Position numbers and translations under genes: made by a program
The notes under the pieces: model-generated
The model's input: the letters and a program-made list of their open reading frames with translations, nothing else
The model's database searches: none
What the model was told of the DNA's origin: nothing
DNA from: CAJYAN01 sp046484825
GTDB taxonomy: Bacteria > Pseudomonadota > Gammaproteobacteria > UBA6429 > Thiohalophilaceae
NCBI GenBank assembly: GCA_046484825.1
Contig: JAWOIE010000117.1
Coordinates: 1-5,548, forward strand
DNA length: 5,548 bases
Reading direction: 5' to 3'
Shown here: positions 1 to 4,658 of the stretch, piece after piece
Numbering within the stretch: the first letter of the stretch is position 1
Layout of the letters: every line of letters begins with the position of its first letter

Positions 1-6
1 GTTTTG

Positions 7-33
7 TTGGGGTTCGTAACCTCACCCCAACCT
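7..33. repeat. Palindromic interspersed-type repeat at the end of the small membrane gene
   Basis: TTGGGGT at 7-13 and ACCCCAA at 24-30 form a perfect 7-base inverted repeat with a 10-base loop, followed by CCTACC. The stop codon of the minus-strand gene (22-24) lies inside it. The 12-mer TCACCCCAACCT (22-33) recurs exactly at 402-413, on the other side of that gene. From memory, palindromes of the type TTGGGTT...AACCCAACCTA are scattered through many proteobacterial genomes, and this looks like a variant; that assignment is inference. There is no T-tract after the stem on either strand, so it is not a canonical intrinsic terminator. Confidence 0.45.
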
Positions 34-330
34 ACCGGACTGAGCTTTCTTGTTTTTCAATCTTTTAATATTGACTTTATAAGCAATTATGGCGACCGCG
101 GCACCTAACGGCAGGGCAAGCCAATGTATTTTGCTATCATCATCTACGCCGTGCAGCGCAAATCTCAATAGAAAAACAAGAATAAAAAAAACAATCATGG
201 TCAACAGCCATCTGACTTTGGGAAATCGTTTCCCATACTTCTGCAAATACATGCCATAGCTAATATGTATTCCTGTCAGAAAACCCATACATGTAAAATA
301 TACTACTGTTAGAAATTCATAGATTGTCAT
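22..330 (-). CDS. Small three-helix membrane protein, unrecognised
   Basis: Encodes 102 residues that I do not recognise. Three hydrophobic stretches are visible at about residues 5-26, 41-58 and 69-85. A basic loop (KYGKRFPKVR, 31-40) separates the first two, an acidic loop (VDDDSK, 62-67) the second and third, and the tail is Lys/Arg-rich (from about 86). This pattern fits an inner-membrane protein with a cytoplasmic C-terminus. The DNA is clearly more AT-rich than the rest of the window, which suggests different ancestry or acquisition. The ATG at 330 has no Shine-Dalgarno. A strong one lies further upstream and serves an out-of-frame ATG at 370 (separate entry), so the true N-terminus is uncertain. 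The stop falls inside a palindromic repeat. It could be an orphan gene or a relic of an accessory element; no function is assigned. Confidence 0.55.
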   Translation of the reverse strand: MTIYEFLTVVYFTCMGFLTGIHISYGMYLQKYGKRFPKVRWLLTMIVFFILVFLLRFALHGVDDDSKIHWLALPLGAAVAIIAYKVNIKRLKNKKAQSGRLG

Positions 331-370
331 ATCGCGAATTGTTTTTGTGTGCGCATGTCTTTTTTATCAT
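317..370 (-). CDS. 17-codon mini-ORF overlapping the start of the small membrane gene
   Basis: ATG at 370-368 is followed by 17 sense codons (MIKKTCAHKNNSRYDNL) and TGA at 319-317. The mini-ORF runs past the ATG at 330 in another frame. Its Shine-Dalgarno, AGGAGGT at 386-380, is the best in the left part of the window. An A6 run (365-360) lies three codons in. Loss of one A would fuse the frame to the membrane protein, giving MIKRHAHTKTIRD in front of its Met. It may therefore be a leader peptide, a coupling ORF, or the broken or slipping 5' end of the gene. Translation is supported only by the ribosome-binding site. Confidence 0.35.
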   Translation of the reverse strand: MIKKTCAHKNNSRYDNL

Positions 371-388
371 TTTGTAGTGACCTCCTCC
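371..388 (-). promoter_or_regulatory. Strong Shine-Dalgarno upstream of ATG 370
   Basis: On the minus strand GGAGGAGGT (388-380) matches the anti-Shine-Dalgarno consensus fully and stands 9 bases before ATG 370. No comparable site exists before ATG 330. This decides in favour of 370 as the main translation entry point, although that frame is short. Confidence 0.5.
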
Positions 389-401
389 ATCCATGGAGTC
401 G

Positions 402-413
402 TCACCCCAACCT
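402..413. repeat. Partial copy of the left-edge repeat
   Basis: TCACCCCAACCT is identical to 22-33, but the partner arm TTGGGGT is missing here, so it is a half copy. Together the two copies bracket the small membrane gene in direct orientation. A 12-base match could be chance, although it matches the conserved arm of the palindrome. Confidence 0.3.
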
Positions 414-443
414 GTCGAGCTTGAATCCCCTCAATAGTAGTAC

Positions 444-472
444 ATCATCACTGTCGGTGCAGGGGGTGTCAA
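444..472 (-). promoter_or_regulatory. Candidate sigma70 promoter for the leftward small gene
   Basis: TTGACA (472-467, a perfect -35) is followed after 17 bases by GATGAT (449-444, 4 of 6 to TATAAT). Transcription would start near 437, giving a leader of roughly 65 bases before ATG 370. Spacing and direction fit the small membrane gene. The -10 is imperfect, so this is a consensus match only. Confidence 0.35.
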
Positions 473-682
473 CGATATAATCTGCACTGTGCGCGGCTCA
501 CACTCCGTGGTCCGATCACGTTTCTGATGGGCTTAAATTTCCTTATCAAAGGAATCGAGTAACGCAGCTATACGTGCTGTGCTGGCGTAGCGTGCAGGGA
601 TAATGCTTGCGGACTTGTGCTTTTTTTTGCGCTGTCCCTTTATGCAGAATCTCCCGTGACAGATTGAGTGGCGATTAGGTTA

Positions 683-714
683 TTGCGCGTAAAATCATAA
701 ACTTATAATGATTT
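683..714 (+). promoter_or_regulatory. Candidate promoter with overlapping dyad
   Basis: A perfect -10 hexamer TATAAT lies at 704-709. The best -35 choices are weak: TTGCGC at 683-688 with 15-base spacing, or TTATTG at 680-685 with 18. The -10 lies within the perfect inverted repeat AAATCAT (692-698) / ATGATTT (708-714), centred on 703, which would suit an operator for a dimeric repressor. It would drive the gene at 864 with a leader of about 150 bases. Regulator binding is inferred only from the symmetry. Confidence 0.3.
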
Positions 715-761
715 GCTCCGGCGTGGCGGTGCGTTGTCGCGGTGGCGTATTGTGCAATGGC

Positions 762-792
762 TTGCAGACATTGGGTAATCTCCTGCTAGAAT
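762..792 (+). promoter_or_regulatory. Alternative weak promoter for the 864 gene
   Basis: TTGCAG (762-767) and TAGAAT (787-792, 5 of 6 to the -10 consensus) face the gene at 864. The 19-base spacer is longer than ideal. Transcription would start near 799, about 65 bases before the ATG. It competes with the site around 704 as the main promoter. Confidence 0.2.
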
Positions 793-824
793 AAAAAGGT
801 CTCATCCCGCGCGGTTGCTGATTC

Positions 825-863
825 ATGTCGTATTTCACTTCATTGGCCATAGTGTTAGTTTGA
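825..863 (+). CDS. 12-codon mini-ORF abutting the 864 gene
   Basis: ATG 825 opens a 12-residue hydrophobic peptide (MSYFTSLAIVLV) whose TGA at 861-863 directly precedes the ATG of the next gene in the same frame. Neither ATG has a good Shine-Dalgarno. It could be a leader allowing re-initiation, or chance. There is no other support for its translation. Confidence 0.2.
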   Translation: MSYFTSLAIVLV

Positions 864-1460
864 ATGACAACTGAAACCCGTATCGAATTACATCAGAAGC
901 GTCCCCTTGGGCCCGTGCGGCACTTTGCCCTGTTGCGTGGGCGTGAACTGGAAGTGGTCAGCAGCGCCGGGCGCAAGCGCCAGGTCTATAAGGTGGATTT
1001 GCTGGCCTTGCGCTCGCCCAGTGAGCGTGAGGTCCGCATTGCCTGGCGTTGGTGGTTGAGCGCGCTGGGCGTCCTGCTGCTGAGCGTGATCCTGGCCGTG
1101 GCCCTCTCTTATTTACAGTTTACCGGCAATGCGCTGCTGAGCCTGGTCGTGGGGTGTCTCATCGCGGCCGGCCTGGGCTATCTGGCCTGGCATAAAGGCA
1201 TCCGTCAGCAGGTGTTTTACAGCCGACACTCCGGTGTGCCGCTGGTGACACTGCAACTGGCTTCACCGAGCCGCAACGAGGTGGCGAAATTTGTTACTTA
1301 TCTGGAGGCGCAGATTGATCGCCTCAAGGACGAGTTCGGCCTGACGCGCGATCAGGAACTGGCCGGCGAAATGCGCACCCTCCGGCGTCTGAGTAATGAC
1401 GGTGTGATCAGTCTGGATGAGTATGAGCAGTCGAAGGATGTGTTGTTTCAGAAACACTAA
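864..1460 (+). CDS. Two-helix membrane protein with SHOCT-like C-terminus, unrecognised
   Basis: Encodes 198 residues. About 60 soluble N-terminal residues rich in Arg and Glu (HFALLRGRELEVVSSAGRKR, 20-39) precede two transmembrane helices at roughly 64-83 and 88-108, joined by a very short turn. A cytoplasmic segment follows (113-155, FYSRHSGVPLVTLQL... then a helix), whose pattern loosely recalls bacterial PH-like membrane proteins. The last 30 residues (LRRLSNDGVISLDEYEQSKD, 173-192) resemble the SHOCT short C-terminal domain, where a Gly-[IV]-[IL]-[ST]-x-[DE]-E-[YF] turn links two helices; that domain occurs at the ends of many membrane proteins of unknown role. The start is bounded by TGA at 861-863, and the gene ends in tandem TAATAA. 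No Shine-Dalgarno is visible. It converges on nth and has no clear functional partner. Coding is well supported; function is unknown. Confidence 0.8.
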   Translation: MTTETRIELHQKRPLGPVRHFALLRGRELEVVSSAGRKRQVYKVDLLALRSPSEREVRIAWRWWLSALGVLLLSVILAVALSYLQFTGNALLSLVVGCLIAAGLGYLAWHKGIRQQVFYSRHSGVPLVTLQLASPSRNEVAKFVTYLEAQIDRLKDEFGLTRDQELAGEMRTLRRLSNDGVISLDEYEQSKDVLFQKH

Positions 1461-1467
1461 TAAATGC

Positions 1468-1502
1468 AGCTTCTAGGTGCTAAGTGCTAGGTGCTAGAAG
1501 CT
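1468..1502. terminator. Possible bidirectional terminator hairpin
   Basis: AGCTTCTAG (1468-1476) and CTAGAAGCT (1494-1502) form a perfect 9-base stem around a 17-base loop made of the heptamer units. It sits between two convergent genes, where a shared terminator is expected. A T-rich stretch (ATTTTTTA, 1523-1530) follows only about 20 bases later on the plus strand, and the minus-strand exit has just GCATTTATT. It is therefore not a canonical intrinsic terminator. Confidence 0.3.
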
Positions 1503-1514
1503 CGTTGCTAGATG
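1473..1514. repeat. Degenerate heptamer tandem array in the convergent gap
   Basis: Six consecutive 7-base units can be read: CTAGGTG, CTAAGTG, CTAGGTG, CTAGAAG, CTCGTTG, CTAGATG. Units 1 and 3 are identical; the others differ at one to three positions. The array fills most of the 67 bases between the 864 gene stop and the nth stop. It has neither the unit length nor the spacer pattern of CRISPR. Replication slippage of a CTAG-rich heptamer followed by drift is the simplest origin. Confidence 0.7.
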
Positions 1515-1527
1515 ACAGGTCCATTTT

Positions 1528-2166
1528 TTATTCCTCAATTACCTTTTGTTCGAATTGACATAGATCCTCAATGACACACGAACCACAACGGGGCTTGCGG
1601 GCGATGCAGGTGTAACGGCCATGCAGGATGAGCCAGTGGTGGGCGTCCTGCATATAACGCTTCGGTACCACCTCGAGGAGTTTGTTTTCCACCGCCACGA
1701 CATTCTTGCCTGGCGCGAGACCGGTGCGGTTGGAGACGCGAAAGATATGCGTGTCCACCGCGATGGTGGGCTGACCAAAGGCGGTGTTTAAAATGACATT
1801 GGCGGTCTTGCGGCCGACCCCGGGCAGGGCCTCAAGGGCTTCGCGGTGTTCCGGCACCCTGCTGTCGTGTTGTTCCACCAGTATTTTGCAGGTGGCCATG
1901 ATGTTTCTGGCCTTGGTGTTATACAGGCCGATGGTCTTGATGTATTTTTTCAGCCCGGCCAGTTTCAGGTCCAGGATCTGCTGCGGGGTATTGGCGACTT
2001 TGTAGAGTTCGGTGGTGGCCTTGTTGACGCCCTTGTCCGTGGCCTGGGCGGAGAGCACCACGGCAATCAGGAGTTCAAACGGGCTGGTGTAGTTTAATTC
2101 GGTGGTCGGCGCGGGGTTGTGTTTTTTCAGGCGCTTGAACAACTCAGCGATGTGTTCCTTCTCCAT
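1528..2166 (-). CDS. nth: Endonuclease III (DNA glycosylase/AP lyase)
   Basis: Removes oxidised pyrimidines from DNA and cleaves the abasic site by beta-elimination in base-excision repair. The 212 residues match E. coli Nth (211) in length. The helix-hairpin-helix LPGVGRKTANVILNTAFG (114-131) carries the catalytic Lys120, and IAVDTHIFRV (135-144) carries the catalytic Asp138. The C-terminal [4Fe-4S] ligands are Cys187, Cys194, Cys197 and Cys203 with the usual 6-2-5 spacing (YTCIARKPRCGSCVIEDLC). All key residues are present, so the enzyme should be active. GAGGA about six bases before the ATG supports the start. It follows rsxE by 79 bases in the same direction, as in E. coli, and is probably co-transcribed, although the gap leaves room for a promoter of its own. 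Its 3' end faces the 864 gene. Confidence 0.97.
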   Translation of the reverse strand: MEKEHIAELFKRLKKHNPAPTTELNYTSPFELLIAVVLSAQATDKGVNKATTELYKVANTPQQILDLKLAGLKKYIKTIGLYNTKARNIMATCKILVEQHDSRVPEHREALEALPGVGRKTANVILNTAFGQPTIAVDTHIFRVSNRTGLAPGKNVVAVENKLLEVVPKRYMQDAHHWLILHGRYTCIARKPRCGSCVIEDLCQFEQKVIEE

Positions 2167-2245
2167 CCGGGGTCCTCGGTCAATGTGTTACGACAGTGTG
2201 CTGCGCCCAGCGCCGCTGATGCGGGGCGGTGATCACGGTGCGCGC

Positions 2246-2929
2246 CTAGCCGGCCGTGTGGCTGGCCGTCTGTGTCAGGTTGACGCGTACCTGCTGGGCC
2301 CTGGCGGCCTGGCGGTTGTCGATAATGTTTTTCATGGCGATGATCAGCCCCAGGCCGATGAAGGCCCCCGGCGGCAGGATGGCCAGCAGATAACCCCGGT
2401 AGTCTTCCAGCAGGACAATGCGCCACTCGCGGGCGCCCTCACCGAACATGAGGTGGGCCTGTGAAAACAGGGTGCCAAAGCCCAGGCCCTCGCGCATGGC
2501 GCCGAGCAGGATAAGCACGGCGGTAAACCCCAGGCCCATGAACAGGCCATCGAGAAAGGCATCGCTGACCTTGTGCTTGGAGGCAAAGGCCTCGGCGCGG
2601 GCGATAATGGCGCAGTTGGTGACGATCAGGGGAATAAAGATACCGAGAATATTATAGAGTTCATGAAACCAGGCGTTCATGGCCAACTCGATGGTGGTGA
2701 CCACCGAGGCGATGATCAGTACGAACACGGGGATACGAACCTCCGGGCGCACATAGTGACGAATCATGGACACGGTGACATTGGAGGCGACCAGGGTCAG
2801 CAGGGTCGCCAGACCCAGGCCGAGGGCGTTGACGACCGTGTTGGTCACCGCCAGCAGCGGACACAGCCCGAGGATCTGCACCAGGGCCGGATTGTTTTTC
2901 CAGAGGCCGTCTTTAATGATCGTTAGCAT
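2246..2929 (-). CDS. rsxE: Rsx/Rnf electron transport complex subunit E
   Basis: Integral membrane subunit of the Rsx/Rnf complex, of the NqrD/RnfE type (PF02508 family). It encodes 227 residues (E. coli RsxE 231) with about six hydrophobic helices. Family signatures include GLWKNNPALVQILGLCPLLA (8-27), FIPLIVTNCAIIARAEAFAS (98-117) and LPPGAFIGLGL (185-195). Cys23 and Cys106 are the conserved pair that, with the equivalent pair in RsxA, is thought to hold an intramembrane iron-sulfur cluster. The ATG at 2929 was chosen because GAGGGA stands just upstream and homologues begin here. The frame stays open further upstream to a Met at 3058, but those residues have no resemblance to the family. 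The gene overlaps the 3' end of rsxG by 17 bases, which implies translational coupling. Confidence 0.96.
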   Translation of the reverse strand: MLTIIKDGLWKNNPALVQILGLCPLLAVTNTVVNALGLGLATLLTLVASNVTVSMIRHYVRPEVRIPVFVLIIASVVTTIELAMNAWFHELYNILGIFIPLIVTNCAIIARAEAFASKHKVSDAFLDGLFMGLGFTAVLILLGAMREGLGFGTLFSQAHLMFGEGAREWRIVLLEDYRGYLLAILPPGAFIGLGLIIAMKNIIDNRQAARAQQVRVNLTQTASHTAG

Positions 2930-3557
2930 GTTGTCCCTCGTTGCTGGCAAAGAGCCGGTCGCGGTGCTGTGCAAAATAACGCAGCGCCCGATAGACCGCA
3001 TTGACGATGGCGCGCGGTGTGACTGTGGCGCCGGTAAATTGATCAAACACCCCGCCATCGCGTTTTACCTTCCAGTCCCGGGCGGGCGGGTACGTCAGGG
3101 ACTTGCCCGTGAAATGGTGAATCCAGTCGGAACGCCGTTCATCAATGGCGTCGCCCAGGCCGGGGGTTTCACGGTGGCGGGTAACGCGCACCCCGGCCAG
3201 AGTGCCGTCGTAGCGAATGGCGACGAGTAAGTTAATATCACCATTATAACCGTCCGGCGCCACGGCGCTGATAATCGCGGCCACGGGCTGCTGGTCCTTG
3301 CGGGCGCGGTAAATCTTCAGTGGTGTCTTACTGCCGAGCTGTTGCGGCGCGGTGACCTGAATAACGTCTTCATCCAGTTGATTGTCATATTCGTCCGCCG
3401 GGATCAGTGCATGCAACTGGTGTAGTAAGACCTGGCGTTCATTTTCGGCAATGCGCTTTTCCGTGGCGCTAAAGGTCCAGGCGACCAGCGCGGTGCCGCC
3501 GATGGCAAACACGCTGAGCACGATGGCACTGATGGACATGGTGCGCCACAGGTTCAT
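2913..3557 (-). CDS. rsxG: Rsx/Rnf electron transport complex subunit G (covalent FMN)
   Basis: Membrane-anchored flavoprotein subunit with a mostly periplasmic domain. From the ATG at 3557 it has 214 residues: an N-terminal anchor helix (about 8-28), then the FMN-binding domain. Family matches include PVAAIISAVAPDGYNGDINL (91-110), TPGLGDAIDERRSDWIHHF (131-149) and the flavinylation motif DQFTGAT (172-178), where the last Thr (178) would carry FMN through a phosphoester bond. An alternative ATG at 3575 adds six residues (MQRCAR). I prefer 3557 because homologues start about seven residues before the helix and because a GC hairpin (3582-3598) sits just ahead of 3575. Neither start has a strong Shine-Dalgarno. 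It follows rsxD by 58 bases (40 with the longer start) and overlaps rsxE. Confidence 0.94.
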   Translation of the reverse strand: MNLWRTMSISAIVLSVFAIGGTALVAWTFSATEKRIAENERQVLLHQLHALIPADEYDNQLDEDVIQVTAPQQLGSKTPLKIYRARKDQQPVAAIISAVAPDGYNGDINLLVAIRYDGTLAGVRVTRHRETPGLGDAIDERRSDWIHHFTGKSLTYPPARDWKVKRDGGVFDQFTGATVTPRAIVNAVYRALRYFAQHRDRLFASNEGQHANDH

Positions 3558-3581
3558 ACGCGCGCACCGCTGCATCTTGTG

Positions 3582-3598
3582 CGCCGGCAGGCCCGGCG
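3582..3598 (-). other. GC hairpin in the rsxD-rsxG junction
   Basis: CGCCGG and CCGGCG form a perfect 6-base stem with a 5-base loop, in the only clear gap between the four rsx genes. There is no T-tract after it, so it is not a terminator. It could influence rsxG initiation or mRNA stability. Chance is plausible in GC-rich DNA. Confidence 0.3.
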
Positions 3599-3615
3599 GT
3601 CGCGCAGCTCACAGG

Positions 3616-4656
3616 TCATTGCGGACCTCCCTGGCCTTCACCAAACACGCGTGGCCGGGTGTAGTAGTCGATGGTCGGTACCGTCATATTGATGAGCAGC
3701 ACCGCAAAGGCCACCGCGTCGGGATAGCTGCCCCATTGGCGGATGACGTAGAGCAGGACACCGATCAGCGCACCATAGATCAGCCGGCCCCGGACGGTGG
3801 TGGCGGCGGTGACAGGGTCGGTGGCAATAAAAAAGGCCCCCAGCATGGTGGCGCCGCTAAACAGATGAAACAGTGGCGAGGCATGCAGGTTGGGGTCAAG
3901 CCAATGAAAGATGCCGGCCATGATACCCAGACCGGCCAGCATGGCCAGCGGGATGTGCCAGCTGATCACGCGTCGTGCGAGCAGGACCAGGCCGCCGATT
4001 AAAAACCAGATATTGATCCACTCCCAGCCTACCCCGGCCAGGGAGCCGAACCACTGTGAGGATTGTTGCAGGACCACGGGAATGCCCTGTTCCAGCTGCG
4101 CCTGGGTCTTGAGCAGATCCAGCGGACTGGCGGCGGTGACCGCGTCCAGGCTCAGCGGCGCCGGCAGTGCGCCGTTGAGGCTGTAGTGCCACAACTCACC
4201 CGGGGACAGGGGGGCTGGCGCCAGACTCAGCGGGGGCAGCCAGGCCGTCATTTCCCGGGGGAAGGCGATCAAGAGCATGGCGTACCCCACCATGGCCGGG
4301 TTGAAGGGGTTGTAACCCAGACCCCCGTAGAGGTGCTTGGCAATAATAATGGCAAAGGCGGTGCCGAGAAACGGGATCCACCACGGGGTCAGGGGCGGCA
4401 GGGAGATGGCCAGCAACAGGGCCGTGACCAGGGCGCTGCCATCGAGCAGACTGATGGCGATGGGTCGCTGGCGCCAGTACAGCACCAGCGACTCGCACAG
4501 CACGGCGGTGGCGATGGCAATGCCGGCGTTGATCAATACCCCCCAGCCAAAGAAGGCGACCTGCGCGATGATGCCGGGCAGCAGCGCCAGCACCACCCAC
4601 AACATCATGCGGGTGACGCTGTTGCGGGCAAAAATAAACGGTGAGCTGAGTGGCAT
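3616..4656 (-). CDS. rsxD: Rsx/Rnf electron transport complex subunit D (covalent FMN)
   Basis: Polytopic membrane subunit of the NqrB/RnfD family, 346 residues (E. coli RsxD 352), with about nine or ten hydrophobic helices. Recognisable signatures are DGSALVTALLLAISLPP (72-88), the HLYGGLGYNPFNPAM stretch (108-122) and LFSGATMLGAFFIATDPVT (265-283). In the last, Thr270 of SGAT is the expected FMN attachment site. The C-terminal YPDAVAFAVLLINMTVPTID (311-330) is also typical. The ATG at 4656 lies 2 bases after the rsxC stop. No strong Shine-Dalgarno is seen (AAGGA is about 12 bases upstream, inside rsxC), so translation is probably coupled to rsxC. With RsxA and RsxE it should form the membrane core that passes electrons from RsxB/RsxC to RsxG or to quinone-level acceptors. 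Confidence 0.96.
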   Translation of the reverse strand: MPLSSPFIFARNSVTRMMLWVVLALLPGIIAQVAFFGWGVLINAGIAIATAVLCESLVLYWRQRPIAISLLDGSALVTALLLAISLPPLTPWWIPFLGTAFAIIIAKHLYGGLGYNPFNPAMVGYAMLLIAFPREMTAWLPPLSLAPAPLSPGELWHYSLNGALPAPLSLDAVTAASPLDLLKTQAQLEQGIPVVLQQSSQWFGSLAGVGWEWINIWFLIGGLVLLARRVISWHIPLAMLAGLGIMAGIFHWLDPNLHASPLFHLFSGATMLGAFFIATDPVTAATTVRGRLIYGALIGVLLYVIRQWGSYPDAVAFAVLLINMTVPTIDYYTRPRVFGEGQGGPQ

Positions 4657-4658
4657 GG

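Larger units (their letters stand above)
331..863. other. Divergent intergenic region, no long gene
   Basis: These 533 bases separate the leftward small membrane gene from the rightward SHOCT-like gene. They hold candidate promoters in both directions, a strong ribosome-binding site, two mini-ORFs, a partial copy (402-413) of the left-edge repeat, a short dyad TTCCTT-ATCA-AAGGAA (539-554) and a T8 run (621-628) without a convincing hairpin before it. I see no tRNA, rRNA, riboswitch or CRISPR array. The middle (about 480-660) has no feature I can name; it could hide a small RNA or a decayed gene. Confidence 0.6.

Noticed and set aside
7..30. Intrinsic terminator of the small membrane gene
   Set aside because: The stem overlaps the stop codon and no T-tract follows on the minus strand (CAAAAC follows).
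476..481. TATAAT as a plus-strand promoter -10
   Set aside because: No acceptable -35 lies 15-19 bases upstream, and the nearest gene in that direction starts nearly 400 bases away.
621..628. T8 run as an intrinsic terminator
   Set aside because: I could not find a convincing stem immediately upstream, and no plus-strand gene ends nearby.
861..863. TGA as a readthrough or selenocysteine codon joining 825 to the 864 gene
   Set aside because: I saw no clear SECIS-like stem after the TGA, and the simple stop-then-start reading needs no special mechanism.
1473..1514. CRISPR array
   Set aside because: Units are 7 bases, contiguous and without spacers, and no cas genes are present.
2930..3058. 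N-terminal extension of rsxE to a Met codon at 3058
   Set aside because: The extra 43 residues lie inside rsxG in another frame and lack family resemblance. ATG 2929 has a good Shine-Dalgarno and matches homologue starts.
1784..4644. Other plus-strand open frames opposite nth and the rsx genes
   Set aside because: All are shadows of well-supported minus-strand genes, and their products look like no protein family.
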